From Delphinapterus leucas (lineage: Eukaryota; Chordata; Mammalia; Artiodactyla; Monodontidae), in NCBI RefSeq assembly GCF_002288925.2, contig NW_022098057.1, forward strand, positions 65,215,641-65,279,640: a stretch of 64,000 bases of DNA, read 5' to 3'. Position 1 is the first letter of the stretch. Every line of letters begins with the position of its first letter. The position numbers were made by a program, and so were the translations under genes. Shown piece by piece: positions 1-11,519 of the stretch. The notes below the pieces were generated by a model. That model was not told where the DNA came from, did no database searches, and saw only the letters and a program-made list of their open reading frames with translations.

Positions 1-160
1 TTTATTTTTGCTTTTGTTGCCTTTGCTTTTGGTGTCAAATGGAAAAAATAATGGCCAAGACCAATGTTAAGGAACGTGTGCTTAACATTAGAGCAATGTT
101 TTCTTCTAGGAGTTTTATGGTTTCATATCTCAAATTTAAGTCTTCAATCCCTTTGAATTG
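1..160 (-). mobile_element. L1 LINE fragment (ORF2 region)
   Basis: The first ~160 bases resemble the reverse complement of L1 ORF2 downstream of the reverse transcriptase: the pattern of a T-rich 'ttttgcctttgcttttggtg' stretch, then 'ttttcttctaggagtttt', then 'tttgaattg' is standard in minus-strand L1s. The same motifs recur in the better-preserved L1s at 44500 and 49430. The left edge is cut by the window and the right edge is approximate. Family recognition is from memory; no coding capacity remains. Confidence 0.65.
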
Positions 161-2077
161 CCTGTTGCCTTCTAAAGGATTCATCTTTGACATTTAAGTT
201 TCATTCTTGTATATTAACAGTTGGAAGTACACTGTTTTCTTTTGGATTTGCACCCACTTTCCTAAACTCTAAATATCTAATAATAGCATTTTAATAAGAA
301 ATAGCAAATGTTTTTATGAACACAGGTGGTACTATACTGAAAATTATGAGAAGAGTCAGAGAAAGGGGCCTTTCATCAAGTAATTTATGTTCAGGTTGAT
401 ATCCATGTTAACCATTGGATTTCAGTAATAATATATGACACAATTTAAGAAATAACAGAAGATACATAAAATAATATGTAGTCAAAACAGTATAGTATTC
501 ACATGGCCATTAGCTTGTTTGTCGTGGATGGTGTTTGACCTAGTCAGTTCAAAATGTAAGTAAGGATGTTTGCAAGAAAATACCTGGCATTCATTTTGAC
601 AGTCTATTTCTGAGCTCCACCTTGACTTAGACCCTCATCCTCGTCCTTTACCCAATCTTTGAGCCATACCTCATCTCACTGTCTTTGATTCAGATTTCAG
701 TTGCCCAGTTGCTCAAGCATGGAGTGATGGTCAAACATAGAGTGAGTGTCAAGCAGGCAGTGAAAATTTCTATTGTGAAAATTAATTAGTAATAAAAAAT
801 AGTGTTTTCAAATTTTTGTGAGCCCTATGTGATTAAATGACAAATTATCAGGCCAAGTATTAAGAGCTGTTAGTTCAAAGGAAGTGTAAGGATTAAAGGT
901 AGGGGAATGGATGTATGAAAAGAGTGACACACATTTCCGTTGCGTTGGAGGTGAAACAGGGATACACATAGTGTATTTCAGAAACAGTGAATGGATGGGC
1001 CCAACATCATGGAGAATAGGGCTTGAATGTGCAGTCCTAGAAGAGGAAATTGGAAAAGCATTTTCTGAGCCAGGTTGTAAAGGCTGTCTTTGCCAGGGTG
1101 AATGGAGTTTAGACTTTCTTTCATGAGGCATTAGAAGACATGCAAAGTTTTTGGTAGCAAGGCACATGATGAAAGCAGGACATAATAGTTTAGAAATATT
1201 AATGTAAAATCTCTGAAATGACCCTAGAAAATGTTATTTGGCTGATTGATTGTTGCCATGTTGGCAATGAATTTCTTTTGGGTAATCTGAAGGAAGTTTG
1301 AAAGTACCTTTGGAAGTAGAGGAGAAAACTGTAGAATTCAGAGAAAAGTTGGTTGCCTGAAACTAATCTGAAAAGGAAGATTTACTTTTTCAGTGGCCTG
1401 GGCTCCTTAAAATGAACAGGCTTGATAGGTTTTCAGTTTTCAGCCTTGGTCTTACTCTACTCACATACTCTACTCAGCTAGAAAAAAAGAACAAAAATAG
1501 TTGCCTTGTTATCTAAGAACAGTAATCAAAATGCAATGGTATTAGGGAGTGATCAAAGAAAAAAATCATATATTATATGCTATTGCATGTAAGCGTACAC
1601 CTAAATCCAGTGCTACATGGTATTGCAAATTGATTAACAAAACACACCCAAAGAATGAATGAAGCATATAGAATAGCAAAGTTTTTTGACCTAATAAAAG
1701 ATTAAATAAAATTTAGATTTTGAAAAAAGAAAACAAGTTTGCTGACTCTTAAATTTGCAGGGTAAAATTAAACATAATGATTCTGTATTCTTCCCTCTCC
1801 ACCTTCACAGTCTTCTGGCTTCTCGTAGACACATGACAGTTTTTAAAGCAGGGATAAAGATCAGGTATTGATTGTTAGATATTGATTATCTTAATTAATT
1901 TTCAAACTTGAAACTAATACCCTGTGAAATAAGATGAAATATTTAGATCAACAAGGAAGCAGTAAAGATGTTACTTTCAGATTATAAATTTCCATTTATT
2001 CTTTCTGAAATACCTTTGGACAACATTTCTTCCTCATAACTTTTTTTTGTAACTTTTGAATGAATGCTTTAGTCAAT
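161..2077. other. Non-coding DNA, mostly unique
   Basis: AT-rich sequence with no recognisable exon. Short overlapping open frames near 810-1167 on both strands lie in a probable L2 relic and show no domain. The rest (161-800 and 1250-2077) holds nothing I can name. Confidence 0.6.
800..1250 (-). mobile_element. Probable L2 LINE relic
   Basis: Phrases such as 'gaatggagtttagactttc' followed by 'ggcacatgatgaaagcagg' resemble the reverse complement of mammalian L2 ('...tttggactttat...', '...tgacatgatcag...'). Very diverged; orientation and limits are tentative. Confidence 0.4.
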
Positions 2078-2300
2078 ATAGTACATAGGGCTTCCCTGGT
2101 GGCGCAGTGGTTGAGCGTCTGCCTGCCGATGCAGGGGATGCGGGTTCGTGCCCCGGTCTGGGAAGATCCCACATGCCGCGGAGCGGCTGGGCCCGTGAGC
2201 CATGGTCGCTGAGCCTGCGTGTCCGGAGCCTGTGCTCTGCAACGGGAGAGGCCACAGCAGAGGCCCGCGTACGGCAAAAAAAAAAAAAAAATAGTACATA
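2078..2300 (+). repeat. Target-site duplication flanking CHR SINE
   Basis: The 10-mer ATAGTACATA occurs immediately before the SINE (2078-2087) and immediately after its A-tail (2291-2300), a perfect direct repeat. It fixes both ends of the insertion and shows L1-type target-primed reverse transcription. Confidence 0.93.
2088..2290 (+). mobile_element. CHR-type SINE (tRNA-derived, cetacean)
   Basis: A complete 203-bp SINE. It opens with GGGCTTCCCTGGTGGCGCAG, the tRNA-like head with the Pol III A box (TGGCGCAGTGGTTGAG near 2099-2115); a B box (GGTTCGTGCCCC) lies at 2143-2154. The GC-rich body carries 'catgccgcggagcggctggg' and ends in an A-tail from about 2276. CHR SINEs are derived from tRNA-Glu and shared by cetaceans, hippos and ruminants; the long tail form with 'ccggagcctgtgctc' is what I know from whales and dolphins. 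Low divergence and a perfect 10-bp duplication mark it as one of the youngest insertions here. Open frames of 60-148 residues across it are translations of the repeat, not genes. Confidence 0.95.
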
Positions 2301-2521
2301 AACACATTTTGAGTAGTTTAGGAATGAGAACCATGTGTACGTTTTTTAATGGACTTTTCTTAAGGGTCCAATTTGATTTATATTTTCTCAGTGCAGAAAA
2401 AGGTTTCATATCTTCCATCTTCCATGTGCTTCTTTTTCTCATGGATATGTAAAGATTTCCAAAGTCAAAAGTTTAAGCTTTCAAAAGATTTCAAAATTTA
2501 CATTGAGTAAATTTTACCAGC

Positions 2522-2995
2522 TGCATTAGTTTCCTAGGGCCATCTTAATAAATTGCCACAAATTAGGTGGATTAAAAGAATAGAATTTTTTTTTTTTCTC
2601 TCAGTTTAGAAGCTAGAAGTCTGAAATCAAGGTGGCAACCTGGCCATCTTCTGATGCCTCTAGGGAATAATTTTTCCTAGCTTCTGGTGGTTCCCCTGGT
2701 ACTTCTTAGCATGGCAATTCTTAGCATTTCTTGACTTGAAGCTGCATCACTCCAATTTCTGCCGATAACTTCACATAGCCATCTTCTCTGTGTCTCTGTA
2801 TGTCTCTCTGTGTCCTCTCCTCTTCTTATGAGGATACCAGTTATTGGATTTAGGGTACACCTTAATCCACTATTATCTCATCTAAATCCTTACCTTGATT
2901 TATTACATCTGCGAAAGACCTTATTTCAAAATAAAGTCACATCCTGAAGTTCTAGGTGGATATGAATTTTGGGGGACACTATTCAACCCACTATA
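2522..2995 (-). mobile_element. Solo LTR, MLT1-like (ERVL-MaLR)
   Basis: Read on the minus strand it begins 'gtgggttgaatagtgtcccc', then 'aaaattcatatccac', 'gtgactttattt' and 'aggtctttcgcagatgtaat', and ends 'gccctaggaaactaatgca'. This is the recognisable order of the MLT1 LTR of mammalian MaLR elements (a non-autonomous ERVL group). It is flanked by CCAGC at 2517-2521 and 2996-3000 (extended match TACCAGC), fitting the 5-bp duplication of that group. No internal retroviral sequence is attached, so it is a solo LTR. Old: it is present throughout placental mammals as a family. Confidence 0.85.
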
Positions 2996-3000
2996 CCAGC

Positions 3001-4099
3001 TTAAAAAGTTTCAACATCTTAATTCAAACTTACCAAATAAGGAAAAAATATAATAAAACTAGAACTTACTTAAAAAAAATACCAATTATATGGCCACTAT
3101 ATTACAGGATTTACTACAATCTTACTACTTTTTCTCTTTTCCCATTGCCTGATTATTTCTGTTATTTGGAATTTTTGATGCCTTGAATATTCAACCAGAT
3201 TCCACTAAACCATTACAAAATAAGTTATGCTTTTTGCACTTTTCCCATCATGAATGAAGTATTCCATTATAAACGCATCTGCTTTTTGGTTTTTTGATTT
3301 GAAGGTATGTAAATGTGTAATGCTTAAAAATAAATAAAAAGAACAGATTGCAGGACCCTGAAGATCAAATTAGCTTTGTATCCGTCTGGAATTTGGGGAT
3401 GGCTTCATTATTGCCTTCTAATTTGTTCATTCTTTACTGAATTGTCTAGTGGAGGATTTTATGCACAATTATGCAATATAAATATCTTAGAGTAATAATA
3501 AAATATGATTCAGTTATGAAATAAAATCTGAAAATAATCTTGTGGCACTCTAATAGTATCATTGTCATTATAGTTTCATTTGGTGGTTTTCCATAATTAA
3601 TATTGCAGCATAGATACTCCTCAAAGACACACCAAAAAATCTATTTGGTGTCCAAGGTGTTTCAACATATCTACTGTTCTGATAAGTTTGGTTTCAAATA
3701 TGTCTTCAGTAAGTACTAAATTACTGTACATTAACTTTAAATATATCAACATGTTCTGATGAAGTCTATTTTATCTTCAAGAATTTGGTGTTTGTTTAAC
3801 AGCAACATTCTTTAAACAATGCTTAAGGGCCATAGGGAGAATATGGAATATTTTCATTGGGAATAATGCAAAATGTACTTTAAATGAAGTTATCTCTGAT
3901 CCTGTACTTCTCATTTTTGATGGGTGAAAACAAGAACTGATGGGAACATGCCCTTCACTATCTCATGAGAGGGAAGATCCAGTATACTCTTCTCTCATTT
4001 TACTAACACCTTTTTCAGGGCTGACTAGATCATTCCTATTTTAAATCAAAAGATGCTTACACACAAGCTTGCAGTTGCCTGGGTATAAAATTAGGTCTG
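3001..4099. other. AT-rich non-coding DNA
   Basis: No open frame with recognisable content and no repeat I can name. A 76-residue frame starting at 2956 overlaps the LTR edge and AT-rich DNA and is not credible as a gene. Confidence 0.55.
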
Positions 4100-5270
4100 T
4101 GGCCATTAAATTGTCAGATGATTTCTCAACAACACTGGATACCAGAAAAGAGGGACAATATAATACAGTGCTAAGTGAAAACACTGTCAAACTAGAATTT
4201 GTATTTGAATAAACCAAAACTGATTAATATTCAGAAGGCCAAAATAAGGATATTTTTACACATAACATGAGAACATTTGTCCCATAGAAACCTCTACTAA
4301 AAGCACCACTAAAGATGTGCTTAAGCAAGAAGAAAAGTAAATCCAGATTGAAATCATGGGATGTAGAAAATAACAGGGAGATTAAAAATTGACCTTAAGC
4401 TCTACTATCTGTGAAGAATAAGAATAACTAGGGTTTTTTTGGTTACAGGAGGGTAAAATTAATATTCTAGATAAAAATTGAAAAGATCCAACAATAAGTG
4501 AGTAATTTAAGCTTGGGTCCTGTGTTTGAATGAATAGAGAAATACTGAATAACTTTAGACACTTAACTAGAGAAAGTATATCTGCATATGTTAAAAATTA
4601 AAGGCAACACGAAAGGGAAGAGGTAGTCTATAGATCCCAAACACGTTAAGAAAAAAAAATTATAACAACTTTATTAACCAAACAGAAATCAGGAAAGGAG
4701 AATTAAGGAAGCAAACATGAAGTAACAAATTAGATAACAGAATTAAGCCCAAATATATCAATAATCATAATAGATGAATATGAATTAAAAGGTAATATGA
4801 TTTGATATAAAATGATCCAACTATATTCTGCTTCTAAGGATCTCACTTGCAACAAATCTACCCAGAAAGTTTGAAGATAAATAGAAAAAGATATATCATG
4901 CAAATATTAATCACAAGAAATATTTTATTTATGTCTATTAAAAATATTAATATAAACATTAATTATAGCATTATTTGTATGAGAAAACATTGAATTTATG
5001 GAAAAAACTCACTATAAATAAAAAGTAACTCAATCTAATAAAAAAAGGAAAAATCCATCAGAAAGATATGACACTGACAGACTTGTAAGCATCTAATGGG
5101 ATAGCTTCAAACTATGTAAAGCAAAAACTGACAGAGTTACAAGGACAAATTGACAATAAACTATCAGAATGGGAGAATTTTAGCATCCTCTATCAGAAAA
5201 TGATACGTCAAGCAGACAAAAAACAAACAAACAAAAAAGACAATTTAAGCAACAAAAGTAATAATTTTGA
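4100..5270 (+). mobile_element. Ancient L1 fragment (ORF1 end to ORF2 endonuclease)
   Basis: The order of weak matches follows L1: 'aaaacactgtcaaactagaa' (end of ORF1), 'gcttaagcaagaagaaaagt' (ORF1/ORF2 spacer), 'aagcccaaatatatcaataa' at 4746 and 'atatcatgcaaatattaatc' at 4893 (ORF2 endonuclease), then 'gcaaaaactgacagagttac' at 5121. The copy is strongly decayed, with no frame over 60 codons, and ends near 5270 in (CAAA)-rich DNA. It belongs to an old mammalian L1M subfamily; which one needs alignment. Confidence 0.7.
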
Positions 5271-5455
5271 TCTCGTAGATGTTGAGAGGATATATTACTA
5301 ATGATAGTTAGTCATCATTTCATATCTAGATCATGCCCACTCCACACTTTTGTTATTTTTTCTCTTCTCCTTGCCTAGCATGACATCCCTTACTTCTCCA
5401 TGTCAATGCAAAAGCTACTCATTTTTTTTTTAAAGCCCACCTCAAGTCTTCTTTC

Positions 5456-5664
5456 TTTTTTTTTTTTTTTGCATTACGTGGGCCTCTTACTGTTGTGGCC
5501 TCTCCCGTTGCGGAGCACAGGCTCCGGACGTGCAGACTCAGCAGCCATGGCTCACGCGGGCCCAGCCGCTCCGCGGCATGTGGGATCTTCCCAGACCGGG
5601 GCACGAACCCGTGTCCCCTGCATCGGCAGGCAGACTCTCAACCGCTGCGCCACCAGGGAAGCCC
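5456..5664 (-). mobile_element. CHR-type SINE (tRNA-derived, cetacean)
   Basis: Reverse-complement copy of the 2088-2290 SINE: the T-run (A-tail) is at 5456-5470 and the tRNA-like head ends GGGAAGCCC at 5656-5664. The B box complement 'ggcacgaaccc' is intact. Flanking direct repeats AAGTCTTCTTTCTT (5444-5457) and AAGTCTTATTTCTT (5665-5678) match at 13 of 14 positions and partly share the T-run. A complete young copy. Confidence 0.95.
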
Positions 5665-5679
5665 AAGTCTTATTTCTTA

Positions 5680-7084
5680 AAGGAAGTGTACCTTATTGTT
5701 TGTATGGATCTCTTTCTTTTAAAAAATTACACAAGGCACTATAATCTGTACATTAGTTTGTCTCCTTAACTGCAATTTTTTTTTCTGCTAAGACTTGAAT
5801 ACTTCTTGGTTTCACAAAATGCCTATAAACACTATCTTTAAAACATTTTATAGTTCTCACTGCACTCTTTTCCAGAACCCAACATATCCTTACTATTTGA
5901 AACCAGATTTTTTATGAACCAAATGTAGGAATTAGGGGGAAGGAAGCTTGACTCTTCAAGATGTTAGAACCATAGTAGACAGTTATCTTTAAACAAATGT
6001 TGCAAACAACTGTTTGTCAGAGAATATCAACTTAGTCTGTTCTACTTCCAGAGAAAGGGGGGAATTACATTGTAAATCATTGACTCTATAATATAATGAA
6101 AAGGAACAGCATGAAGATGTTCCCACTGACACACATGGTTTGATTCATGAAACAATTTCTTCATACCTCTTAGGCTACTGACTGATTCCTCAATATAAAT
6201 CTTTCTGAAGATGTCACGAAGGACTAGCCAATCACAGAGATGAAGAAAAACCTTTATATAAAACAAATTTCCAAGGTCTAAATGAGAAACTGTTGCATGT
6301 ATGTAAAAGCAAGTGACATAAGGACAATAATTTGCAGACAAGGTTCAAAGAACTCTGGGGATTTCATTGAACACCATGAGGCTAAGTGGCTTTCTCGGTC
6401 ATTAATTTTACAAGCCTTCACCAATCAATAGGCTAGTCTGTTACCAAATAAATGACTAGTGTTATACAGCAGCAAGAAAAGGATACACCACTTTCACTCA
6501 GGTATCGACTAAGAATAACCAAGGAACTGAACCATTCCCTATAATTGAGTTGCCTAATGAATATTATTTGGGAAAAAACGTAAACTACTCAAAAGAACAA
6601 GAGTAGTAATTGGGACTAAGCTCAGGAAAGAGCCTTAATTCCTTTAAGCAGTGAAAATCGAGAGTACACAGTAAATTCTCATTTAGAAGAAATCCAATCT
6701 AATTAGAAGAAATTATGCCTAAATTCAAACCAACGGCAGTTGGAAATATTTCTAGCCAGGTATACAGACTTGGTGTTTTCTGACAAGCGGCAAAGCAGGG
6801 GTCTTTCCTGATTCTTTATGCCTATTTCTTATTCCTGCCTCCTATTGTTAGCAAGCTATTACTGTTTCTCCTTTTAATCAAACACTAATATATTATTTGA
6901 AGGGTCAATGTTCGTATTAAGAAAAAAGTGCATGGTAAACTGTAAAACACCTTGGCATGTGGCAATAAAAACTGGCTTCTCTTCCTATTTTCTGGCAGAG
7001 AGGTATAATCTTTCCTAACTCTGAAGCTCATAGAGCTTTTTTTCCATATATCTCTTATGGCAGTTCAATTATTGTACTTTATAT
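5680..7084. other. Non-coding DNA, no recognised element
   Basis: A 99-residue minus frame at 6042-6341 has no recognisable domain and no supporting splice or promoter context. No repeat I can name. Confidence 0.5.
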
Positions 7085-7215
7085 TATGTTTGCTTCTGTA
7101 ACTGCCTAATTGTAAGTTCCAAACAATTAATTATCTGTGTATTTCCCATATGTTATACAATCACAGGACCCAGCATGTTAGCCCTCAGTACATGATTATT
7201 GAGTTGAAATGCTTT
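7085..7215 (+). mobile_element. L2 LINE 3' end fragment
   Basis: Resembles the 3' end of L2: 'taattgtaagttccaa', then 'cacaggacccagcatg', then 'cagtacatgattattgagtt', the decayed form of the '...cagcac...cagtaaatatttgttga' ending. Short and diverged. Confidence 0.5.
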
Positions 7216-8638
7216 TTTTCACTCATTTCATAAATAATGCTTCAATTCAACAAAATACTACTATGAATGGATTTTTGTAGACAGACTTAAATCATGACAA
7301 GTGCCGATTTTGTTGAGCTATCCTTATACTCTGGGAAATAAGGATTGCCGATATAATGCTCTTCTTATTGCAATCCTGAAATTTGGATCTAATGGACATT
7401 CTATCAAAATTCTTGTAATTTATTTTAATATAGCTGCTTTTTTTCCAAAATAATTTCATATAACATAAACATAGTCAAACATCCCTAATTTGAATGAATT
7501 AAAAGGAAAACTAATTAAATTGGCAAATACTTGCTTTAGATTGAAACCCTTTTAAGGACATACAATAACTGCAACTATTATAACAACTCAGATACTGCCT
7601 AGTGTTGTTTTAATTAATAGATAAGGATGATCTCTAATTAGCTCATCAAAATACTAGTCTGAACAGTGTCAGCCCTGCACATATTGCAATTACATCGTTT
7701 GTAAGTAAATAGATACTTCTAAAGCACTTAAAGACCAGTTTGCATTCTTAGCAGAGTAGAGGTGCTCTCAACCTTTTTCATTATGTGGTTAATTTGTTTA
7801 GCTAGTCTTTTCTTCTTAAGAGAGTAAACGAACAAATGAAAAAAAAACCCAATACCACAGGTTTATCTCAGTCGATATTCTGACCAATTCCAAATTACTG
7901 CAGTTCAAATTAATGTAGTTTCTTGAATAAATATCATATGTCAGGTAACTGTAGAGGATTGTAGAAATACAGAGCCAGAAGGAGACCTTCCATTTGGATC
8001 AGTTATTCCAGTTCTCTCATTTTACAGATGAGGAGGAAATCCATTTATTATGTGGCTCCTATGGTTAGTCATGGGGCAAGCCAGGCTTCACTTTGAGTGT
8101 CTCTGAGTCCTAATTCTGTGCTTATTGAAAAGCTAGTGAGTAATGTGAGTGAAAAAATAAAACATACAAGGGGAGAGAGAGAGAGAGAATTAACTCTTAA
8201 TTTGATATCGTGACCTTATGCAATTCTACACTGAAAGCAAATAAATTCTAATTTCTAATTCATGCATTCCATGAAAAGAGCACTGCTGTTCTGCAAAATA
8301 TTTTGACATACTACACTCAAAGACTTCATTCATTCAGTCAACATGGATTAGGATTTTTGTTCTTTCTATGTTTTTACCAAGTTTGAGGTACTTTGCAGGT
8401 GCTGGGGATAGAAAGCAAATAAAATACAGGTGGCAATGATAGAGGTTTGCAAAGCATGTCAAGTTGGTACTGAAGAAAAGCTCCCAACCCAGAATGGTGT
8501 GTGTGTGCGTGAAAGGTGGCTGCTTGGAAGAGGCAGCGGAGGGACTAAGGTAAGCCAGAGTTGGCCTGACATTGTCTGTAACAGCAAAGGGGATGAAGGA
8601 AATGTTACCAAACACAAGTTCATGTGCCTGGTGCACAG
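7216..8638. other. Non-coding DNA with short GA tract
   Basis: AT-rich DNA. A weak minus-strand MIR-like motif ('tttacagatgagg' near 8022) and a (GA)n tract at about 8173-8188 are the only recognisable parts. Open frames at 8334-8726 overlap on both strands and run into the LTR, so I do not treat them as genes. Confidence 0.5.
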
Positions 8639-9128
8639 TGAGGCCAAACAAACGGAAATGTTGGAGTTTGGAGCCGAGAAAGTTTTATTGCAGGGCCAAG
8701 CAGGGAGAACAAGTGGGTCGTGCTAAAAAAAAAAAACCCTGAACTCTCTGATGTTTTTTGGGGAAAAGTTTTTATAGGCAAAATTTGGAGTGAGGGCTCC
8801 AGGGTATGTGACTTTCTTCTGACTGGTTGGTGGTGAGGTAACAGGGCGGTGCTCCAAGAATCTTGTGCTTAGCCAGAAGTTTCCATCCTCCACCTGGGTG
8901 GGAGCCTTAGTTCTGCAGAAGAACTCAAAGATATTGTTATTTATATTCCTTAAGGAGGAACCAGGACCCTGACCCAAGGCTGCACTATTATTTCTTGACT
9001 GTTCCTTCCATATTTCTGTACTCCCTCCTTTCCCTGATTACCAACTGTTTGAAGCTGCCCTTTGGAACTTAGGGAAGGTCAGGGAGGCTGAATGAAGCCT
9101 ACTTCCTACAAACAAGAAATGGGGGACA
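8639..9128 (-). mobile_element. Solo LTR, cetartiodactyl ERV type
   Basis: About 490 bp beginning TG and ending CA, with LTR signals on the minus strand: a TATAAA box (complement at 8770-8775) and, 80 bp downstream, an AATAAA poly(A) signal (complement 8684-8689), so U3-R-U5 runs right to left. The text around 'ggagccgagaaagttttatt' resembles an LTR I recall from cattle and whales (BTLTR-like; name not verified). The word CACAG occurs at 8634-8638 and 9127-9131, a possible target duplication whose exact register with the LTR ends is ambiguous. No gag, pol or env sequence is attached. Confidence 0.75.
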
Positions 9129-11478
9129 CAGAAAGGCTTTGGTGCTGAGGAGGGCCCCACAGGGTCCTGATCAGGTTCAGAAATGCCAGTTGAAAAATAT
9201 TACATCTGATTTAGTTGGTCTACTCTGGTCTGGGGTTATTCACCTCTTGAGCAATGAAGGCTTCTTACATTTCGGGATGAATATGGTAGCTGGAACACTG
9301 TTTAAGGAATCTCAGCATTAGCTTCCCAAGTAGTCAATACCTGGCCTATTTTGGATAGTTTTTAAAACAATCTGTAAGCTTTCTAATCAAATAACTTGAG
9401 GGATATTCATCGTAGAATTGCTTAATTAATAAGTAGACACCTACCACCCCAAATTGGACACTTCAAACATCTACATTTCACAGTTATGAAATGGGGCAAC
9501 TGTATTTTCATGGTGAGGGCTGACGTCAAAATTTCAGGAGATCCTCACTGAGGAATAGAGTATTCGGAATTTTAAGACAGAGAGCATTATATTGTGTTTA
9601 TTTATATGTGGAAAATCATATCTACTATAAAATTAAATCTATTATAATTTGTTCTCTTTCTCTTTCTCTTCATTCTGTTTTTCAGTTAGTGCTTTCCTGA
9701 ATGTTCTTTTTTGAGAAATTAGGAGATTGACATATGAAGAGTCACCATAAATGCTTTCACTTTTCACACTTCTAGCTGTATGAATATCATGGAACAGTTG
9801 TCTGTGTACACTTTTTTTATGGGCCATTAAGTATTATTTTGGATTCGAGCCTAGGTATTCAGAATGGATGAAAAATTTTATTATTATGAGGTTTTGTGTC
9901 TTTTTGCTTTGATAAGACATTTATTAGATTGCATTTCACTGGATTGCATGCTTAGTAATTCTGTACATATTTATGACTTCTCGGTAAAATACTCATATCT
10001 GTGTCATGTATCATCTGAGAACTAGAATGTTTACCTTTTTTTTTCCTCTTCTATGTTATGCTTTCCTTTCTGTAGTCACATTTCTGACAGCTGCCCCTTC
10101 CCTCCCTCTCTGATCACCAGCATAAACCTCTAGCTCAGACATCATCAAGCAGGTGGTCAGTAGTGGTCATTGACAAATGTCACAGAATGAGGAGAATCAG
10201 ATTTTAGAGGCTCAGCTCTCAAAAAGCAAACCAACGTTCAGACTCTGATTTAAAAAAATTCTGTGGCCTTCTGACATTATCACAGTCCATTTTATCTGAT
10301 GCTTTCATAATTTTCAACTATTTTAAACCTCAGACGTTTTCAGAGCTTACTCTTGATCCCATTTTTTTTGAAGTATGGGTGTATTGACATATATTGATAA
10401 CATAGGTCATAACTGTCTTCTCCAAATAAAAAAGAGGGGACAACAAAATGATACATTTTGGAGCTGCAAAAGGACTTAGAAATTATCCTGCCTAAACTTT
10501 TTATAAAAACTGCCCTGGGATAGTTCAGTGATTTGTCTGAGGTTATATACTTGCTTTCACCAGCTGGTTTGCAGAACATAGACCTCCTGCATTTTTTCCA
10601 GTGTCTATTCAGCTACATTTTAGTGCTTCTACATCAGTGCATTCCATTTAACTAATATTTACAAAGTAGATTCTATGCACCAAGGATTGATAATACAGAA
10701 GTGTAAAACACACCAGCACACACTTGCATGTACATATGTGTATGCACAGTTCCTCTGCTAGAGAACCTTAAAGTCTGTCTAGTACCAAGAGTGGACAGGA
10801 GGGGTGCAAATGCATAACAGACCTGCTACCCAAACCTATGGTATTTATCTCTAATTGATGAAGGCATTGTTTCTTCCTGCTGAATTTAGACATGGCTTCA
10901 ACATTTGCCCCTCTATGGCTCTCTGGGCATCCACTATTTGAGTATTGACATGCAATTGAAACTTTTTGGCATCAAAGCATTAGTAGTTTTCTTAAAGAAT
11001 TACCTTTTAGAAGACAAAGGAACATAATCATAATGGTACTAATAATAGATACCATTTATTACTAAGCTGTAGGTTCTAAACACAAAATAATTAAAGCAAA
11101 ATTGCTTATATGTGAATCTCCTAACATCAACTCAGTGTGTTCTGAACTTTAGGAAACAAGGTCTCTGTGCTGAGTGCTCTATAAGTGATTGTAGCTTCAC
11201 TGTTCCTCTTTGGTCCATGGTTCTTGACCTGCTTCATATTCTTTTAGGTCATGCATCATAAAAGACTTTGTAACTTTTGAGGTTTATCCTAGGATTTCTG
11301 TGTAAAAATAAACCAGTCAGGTCTTATTGGCTCTTTGGCTTTTTTGAGAAAAACATATTATTGACCTTATTGATGGAAGAGGAGAATAATGAAGAAGACC
11401 CTTCAGACTTAGACCTGTACTGTCATGGGGTTTTGGATTAAGGAAAGGAATGACTCTGTGGGTTTAGAAGCTATGAGT
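9129..11478. other. Non-coding DNA with weak MIR-like relics
   Basis: Mostly unnamed. Diverged minus-strand MIR-like sequence is possible at about 10440-10620 ('gttatatacttgctttcaccagctgg' region) and at 11030-11140. No gene-like frame; short frames at 9139-9321 and 9642-9827 have no domain. Confidence 0.45.
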
Positions 11479-11519
11479 TAAATAAGGAAACACAAGCTTT
11501 AAATGATACATTAAACAAG

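Noticed and set aside
2099..2160. tRNA gene
   Set aside because: The A and B boxes belong to the tRNA-derived head of the SINE; the cloverleaf and 3' end are replaced by the SINE body.
2073..2442. Frames of 60-148 residues over a SINE
   Set aside because: They translate the CHR SINE; the same peptides appear at 5400-5769 and 17719-18105 where the repeat recurs.
8639..9128. Left LTR of a provirus
   Set aside because: No retroviral internal sequence follows on either side and no second LTR of this type is in the window; a solo LTR fits.
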